Assembly: GCA_021738505.1 (NCBI GenBank)
Contig: JAIPBW010000021.1
Coordinates: forward strand, 1-44,677
From: Bacteroidales bacterium
Lineage (GTDB): Bacteria > Bacteroidota > Bacteroidia > Bacteroidales > PWNQ01
Direction of reading: 5' to 3'
DNA: 44,677 nt
Below the pieces are notes generated by a model. That model was not told the DNA's origin and did no database searches. It was given only the letters and a program-made list of their open reading frames with translations. Made by a program: the position numbers and the translations under genes. This document shows, one piece after another, positions 40,550-44,677 of the stretch (positions within the stretch are counted from its first letter, which is position 1; every line of letters starts with the position of its first letter).

Positions 40550-41068
40550 ATGACAGAACATGATAAATCGTGGTATGTAATTTATACAAAATCCCGACAG
40601 GAGAAGATCGTAGAGAAATGGTTAAATGAAAAAGGGATTGAATGTTATCTTCCGGTCCAAAAGAAGTTAAGGCAATGGAAGGATCGCAGGAAGTGGGTTG
40701 AAACACCACTGATCAATTCCTATGTTTTTGTACGAATTGCGAATGATAAAGAGTACATGACGGTCTTAAACACGGAGGGCGTTGTTACCTTTATTACCTT
40801 TGAGGGGAAAGCAGCTAAAGTTCCTGACAGGCAAATTGAAGCGATAAAATTATTGTTAGCCAATGAAGCCGATCTGGAAGTCACCTCACAATCGTTTGAA
40901 GAGGGCGATGAAGTTGAAGTTAAAGCAGGTCCATTAAAAGGCTTACAAGGTTCATTGATTAATGTTAAAAGTAAACGAAAAGTCAAAGTCAGGATTGATC
41001 ATATTGGACAATCTATACTTGTGGACATTGACATGAAATATTTACAGAAAAAAAACCGGCGCTTATAA
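40550..41068 (+). CDS. UpxY/NusG-like transcription antitermination protein
   Basis: SWYVIYTKSRQEKIVEKWLNEKGIECYLPVQKKLRQWKDRRKWVETPLINSYVFVRI; C-terminal KOW-like region. Confidence 0.9.
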   Translation: MTEHDKSWYVIYTKSRQEKIVEKWLNEKGIECYLPVQKKLRQWKDRRKWVETPLINSYVFVRIANDKEYMTVLNTEGVVTFITFEGKAAKVPDRQIEAIKLLLANEADLEVTSQSFEEGDEVEVKAGPLKGLQGSLINVKSKRKVKVRIDHIGQSILVDIDMKYLQKKNRRL

Positions 41069-41080
41069 GGCCGGTTTTTT
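41051..41080. terminator. Intrinsic, potentially bidirectional terminator between convergent upxY-like gene and buk
   Basis: AAAAACCGGC-gcttataag-GCCGGTTTTTT; A-run and T-run on both sides. Confidence 0.88.
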
Positions 41081-41098
41081 TTGATATAGATAATCAGA

Positions 41099-42175
41099 TT
41101 ATTCGTATTTTAAGGCTTCCGTTTCTCCTTTCAAGACACGCAGGCCATTCATAGCAAGTGCTTTCATTTCGTCCTCTCCGGGATAAACAAAAACAGGAGC
41201 CAGGTGCTTGATACGCTTTTTAATGGCATCAACAACAGGTTTGCCATAAGCAATTCCTCCGGTTAATAAAATTGCATCTACATTTCCTTCTAATACGGTA
41301 GACATCGAACCAATTTCTTTGGCTACCTGATAAGCTAGTGCATCCTGAATAAGCATTGCTTTTTCTTCTCCGCTTTCCGCTCGTTTTTCCACTTCATAAG
41401 CATCATTCGTATCAAGATAGGCAATTAATCCTCCCTGTCCTTTCAACATTTGTTTTACCTCTTCCAGTGAATACTTGCCGCTGAAGCAAAGTTTTACAAG
41501 TTGACCGGAGGGAAGGCTGCCACTTCGTTCCGGAGAAAATGGTCCGTCACCATCCAGCGCATTATTGACATCAACAACGCGTCCCTGTCGATGAGCGCCT
41601 ACACTTATACCTCCTCCCATATGAGCTACAATAAGGTTTGAGTTTTCATATTCAGAACCTTGTTGCTTGCTATGTGTGCGGGCTATTGCTTTCTGGTTAA
41701 GTGCGTGGAAGATAGATATGCGCTCAAAATTCGGATGCCCTGCAACACGGGCTACATCATCCATCTCATCTACAACAACCGGATCGGCAATAAAGGCCCG
41801 GGCATTAGGTAAATTGGACGCAATGTTATGCGCTATCAACCCGCCCAAATTGGAAGCGTGCTGGCCTAAAACACCTACTTTCAAATCATCAAGCATCTTC
41901 TCGTTTACATTATAAACACCCGACTTAATAGGTTTTACAAGCCCGCCACGACCTACAATTGCTCCGAAATCATTAAGATCAATTCCTGCTGAGCTTAACT
42001 CCTCAAAGATGATCTTTTTCCGAAACTCATACTGGTCCGTGATTTTTTCAAAAGGTTGTAATGCTTCTGAACTATGCTTTATGTTTTTTAAGAATACTTC
42101 TTTGTCGTTTTCAAAAACGGCTATTTTCGTGGAGGTTGACCCCGGATTGATAGCCAAAATAAGATTGGTCTTCAT
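41099..42175 (-). CDS. buk: Butyrate kinase
   Basis: ILAINPGSTSTKIAVFEND, VGRGGLVKPIKSGVYNVNE, VAHMGGGISVGAHRQGRVVDVNNALDGDGPFSPERSG. Confidence 0.95.
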   Translation of the reverse strand: MKTNLILAINPGSTSTKIAVFENDKEVFLKNIKHSSEALQPFEKITDQYEFRKKIIFEELSSAGIDLNDFGAIVGRGGLVKPIKSGVYNVNEKMLDDLKVGVLGQHASNLGGLIAHNIASNLPNARAFIADPVVVDEMDDVARVAGHPNFERISIFHALNQKAIARTHSKQQGSEYENSNLIVAHMGGGISVGAHRQGRVVDVNNALDGDGPFSPERSGSLPSGQLVKLCFSGKYSLEEVKQMLKGQGGLIAYLDTNDAYEVEKRAESGEEKAMLIQDALAYQVAKEIGSMSTVLEGNVDAILLTGGIAYGKPVVDAIKKRIKHLAPVFVYPGEDEMKALAMNGLRVLKGETEALKYE

Positions 42176-42227
42176 ATTTTTTAGTTTTTATTTTTTGTTG
42201 CGTTATCAGTTGTTATTCAACATGCTA

Positions 42228-43124
42228 TTAGTCCATTGCTGCTGCTATAGCAATAGACATCATTTTACTTTCTTCACTATCGGCACGTGAGGTTAAAACA
42301 ACAGGTACGGAAGCCCCCATAATAACGGCAGCTGAGAGCCCGCCGCCAATAAAGTTCAAAGATTTATACATCACATTGCCTGTGTTAATGTCCGGAAGTA
42401 CGATGATATCAGCATCTCCAGCTACATCACTATGGATACCTTTATGTTCGGCTGCTTTCTTGGAAACGGCGTTATCTATAGCTAAAGGTCCGTCTACCAG
42501 GCAATCTTTAATCTGTCCACGTCGGTTCATGGTTGATAAAATTGCGGCATCTGTAGTGGCCTGCATTTTGGGGTTAACAACTTCAACAGCACCAACGACA
42601 GCAACTTTGGGTTGTTTAATACCCAGGCGGTGATAGCCGTCCACGGCATTCTTAATGATATCCGCTTTTTCGGCCAGTTCAGGTGCTATATTCATAGCTG
42701 CGTCTGTTACACAAAGTAATTTGTGATAATATGGTGATTCGATAAAAGCTACATGACTTAAAGTGCCTCCCTGACGGAGTCCGTTTTCTTTGTCTAAAAC
42801 AGCTTTTAAGAGCGGACCGGTGCTCACCAGGCCTTTCATCAAAACATCGGCTTCTCCTTTTCTGACTAATGAAACCGCTTTTTTAGCTGCTTCTGCGGGA
42901 TTAGCTTCGTCATAGATCTTGATGTTATCAAGATTAAAATCTATTTCTGCTGAAATTTCTTTGATATCTGATTTATTACCGACCAATACCGGAATAACTA
43001 TATTATCTTCTGAGGCTCTTTTAACTGCTTGTAATACGGCTTTATCTGCTGCGGCTGCCACTGCAAGGCGCTGGGTGGACTTTTTCTTCGCCATCTCTAC
43101 CAATTCGGCTAAATGCTTTATCAT
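42228..43124 (-). CDS. ptb: Phosphate butyryltransferase (phosphate acetyl/butyryltransferase family)
   Basis: LLKAVLDKENGLRQGGTLSHVAFIESPYYHKLLCVTDAAMNIAP; immediately upstream of buk. Confidence 0.93.
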   Translation of the reverse strand: MIKHLAELVEMAKKKSTQRLAVAAAADKAVLQAVKRASEDNIVIPVLVGNKSDIKEISAEIDFNLDNIKIYDEANPAEAAKKAVSLVRKGEADVLMKGLVSTGPLLKAVLDKENGLRQGGTLSHVAFIESPYYHKLLCVTDAAMNIAPELAEKADIIKNAVDGYHRLGIKQPKVAVVGAVEVVNPKMQATTDAAILSTMNRRGQIKDCLVDGPLAIDNAVSKKAAEHKGIHSDVAGDADIIVLPDINTGNVMYKSLNFIGGGLSAAVIMGASVPVVLTSRADSEESKMMSIAIAAAMD

Positions 43125-43256
43125 ATCAATTGATTTTATCGTTTTTATTTTGGCAAACAAAAATACGAAACCCGCGGGAATAATCCATAAAAAGGATATT
43201 CAAAATGTAATTTGCTATTATATAAGGTTCTCGGGACCTTTGATCTGCGCTTGATA

Positions 43257-44528
43257 TTAACGAATTGCCTGGCCTGTATAATATTTTATCATTTTCCGGA
43301 TGGCTCGCTGGCATACAGGGCAAAAATTATCGTATTGAGCTGACTTCATGGTGCAGTCAATGTAAGGACGGTAAACACCTTTTTCTACGTATCCACCTCC
43401 TTCATATGCTCCTACAGTATTTTTGTACTTATCTTTTGCCGGTGTGGGAATTGGGGTTTCCTTGTCCACCATATCTTTCCATTTACTTTCGAAATCTACA
43501 AGTGTTGTGATATTTGGCTCAAAAGGCTCCGTATCAGGATTGTGATAGTCGTCCACAGCAACGTCTGAAGTATAATATTCATCGCCTAAAGCAGCAAAAT
43601 GATGACCGAATTCATGGACCATTAAGAAGTCGGCATTTTTGTCGTCTGATGAAGAAATGGAGTAGAAATTAAAAATACCACCGCCTCCATAAAGAGAATC
43701 ATTCACCAGGATGAACATGAGGTCATAGGGAGTAACCGCAGCAGCTTCCCGCAGGGCAAAATGATCATAAGTGGTTAAGTATCTTTGCGAGCCGAATGTA
43801 TTAAAACTGGTATTTAAAGCTGTTTTCCGCCACTGGCTTTTTGTGGGTTTATCTGTGCCGGATTCGGGAGATGGTAGGTGAATGCTCCAGATGTTAATCT
43901 TATTTTTGTGTTCGCTGAAAGGAGCGCAATTCAGCAAGTAGTCACGAAATCTGCCGGCATCTTTGCGAAACTTTTCCATTTCAGCTTTCGTGTAACCGTC
44001 AGGGATTATTACGAGATCCATTTTGCTTTTGTAATTGCCGGCATTATGAATTTTTTCATGTCCATGTTGTACCGGGTTTTCACGGATGATAAAATCCGAC
44101 TCTGGATTTATCGTATAGCTATATTCTTTAGTCCATTCAAGGTTGTCATTTCTGGAGAAAAAAGTAATTATGGATTTTGTTTCAGGATAAGGGATTTTTA
44201 CGGACTCCTGAAAAGTTCGCGAATCTTCTTTAGCCATTTTCGTGGCTTTCCATTCATTAAATAATGTGTTATAGTGATAACTGTATTGAAGTTCATTTGA
44301 TTCTGCAGATGTTACTTCAATTTTGTAATTTCCATAATTGAAAGGGAAGCGATAATAGTCGTTGTTTCTGCTGAAATAAGGTTCCGCTACAATGCGATAA
44401 ATGTCAATTTCTTCTTTTTCGTGATCTCCGCTGTGCATATAATCAATTCGCAAAGCCTCAAAATTTTCCTGGGAGAAAGAAGAAAATGTAAGGACTATTA
44501 AAATGATTAGGAGCAATGTGTTTTTCAT
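43257..44528 (-). CDS. M64 family (IgA-peptidase-like) secreted metallopeptidase
   Basis: Signal peptide; MDLVIIPDGYTKAEMEKF, MVHEFGHHFAALGDEYYT, C-terminal Cys cluster CTMKSAQYDNFCPVCQRAI. Confidence 0.9.
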   Translation of the reverse strand: MKNTLLLIILIVLTFSSFSQENFEALRIDYMHSGDHEKEEIDIYRIVAEPYFSRNNDYYRFPFNYGNYKIEVTSAESNELQYSYHYNTLFNEWKATKMAKEDSRTFQESVKIPYPETKSIITFFSRNDNLEWTKEYSYTINPESDFIIRENPVQHGHEKIHNAGNYKSKMDLVIIPDGYTKAEMEKFRKDAGRFRDYLLNCAPFSEHKNKINIWSIHLPSPESGTDKPTKSQWRKTALNTSFNTFGSQRYLTTYDHFALREAAAVTPYDLMFILVNDSLYGGGGIFNFYSISSSDDKNADFLMVHEFGHHFAALGDEYYTSDVAVDDYHNPDTEPFEPNITTLVDFESKWKDMVDKETPIPTPAKDKYKNTVGAYEGGGYVEKGVYRPYIDCTMKSAQYDNFCPVCQRAIRKMIKYYTGQAIR

Positions 44529-44589
44529 ATGATTAAATTTTTCAAAATATTGATAATGTCATTATTATGTTTTCTTGCTTTTGTCTCGT

Positions 44590-44677
44590 ACTGTCATTTG
44601 CTTCGCGTCATTTATCCGTCTTCGACGGATGTCATTTTTAGTCATTTGCGCTTCGCGCGTCATTTTGCTTTACTACA
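44590..44677. repeat. GTCATT-containing dispersed repeat with hairpins at window end
   Basis: ACTGTCATTTGCTTCGCGTCATTT (44590-44613) is the exact reverse complement of 4481-4504; CGCGTCATTTTGCTTTACTA (44656-44675) is the reverse complement of 4471-4490. Confidence 0.85.

Noticed and set aside
41099-43124. ptb-buk as an unusual system
   Set aside because: Ordinary phosphotransbutyrylase/butyrate kinase pair seen in fermentative bacteria.
1-44677. CRISPR arrays, tRNA/rRNA genes, prophage, anti-phage or toxin-antitoxin systems
   Set aside because: No regularly spaced direct repeats, tRNA-like arms or relevant protein families found on reading the window and ORF track.

Overview
Window from a Bacteroidota chromosome (moderate GC, Bacteroidota-type TTG...TAnnTTTG promoters, no CRISPR, phage, rRNA or tRNA seen). 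Most of it is core genome: Wzz plus O-antigen ligase, efp, thioesterase, THUMP rRNA methyltransferase, pfkA, priA, a FtsB/DivIC-like protein, metallophosphoesterase, ppa, miaB, topA, a complete type IX secretion core locus (porP-gldK-gldL-gldM-gldN), recG, pheT, an FkbM methyltransferase, an OmpA-family protein, an M1 peptidase with a T9SS C-terminal signal, TolC plus an HlyD-type adaptor, tsaB, a nucleotide-sugar dehydrogenase, a UpxY/NusG-like antiterminator, ptb-buk and an M64 peptidase. Main second-look items: (1) a ureohydrolase-fold protein between topA and porP that appears to have lost half of its metal ligands and has a C-terminal extension, so it may be a pseudoenzyme tied to T9SS; (2) two copies of a small TIR element (243 and 170 bp), one inserted with a 6-bp TAACTA duplication into the overlapping stop codons of convergent ppa and miaB; (3) a family of GTCATT 10-bp-period repeats that includes a perfect 20-bp inverted pair flanking efp; (4) an intrinsic terminator whose loop contains the stop codon of the UpxY-like gene; (5) several further hairpin repeats. 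All homology calls are by eye from the translations; no searches were run.
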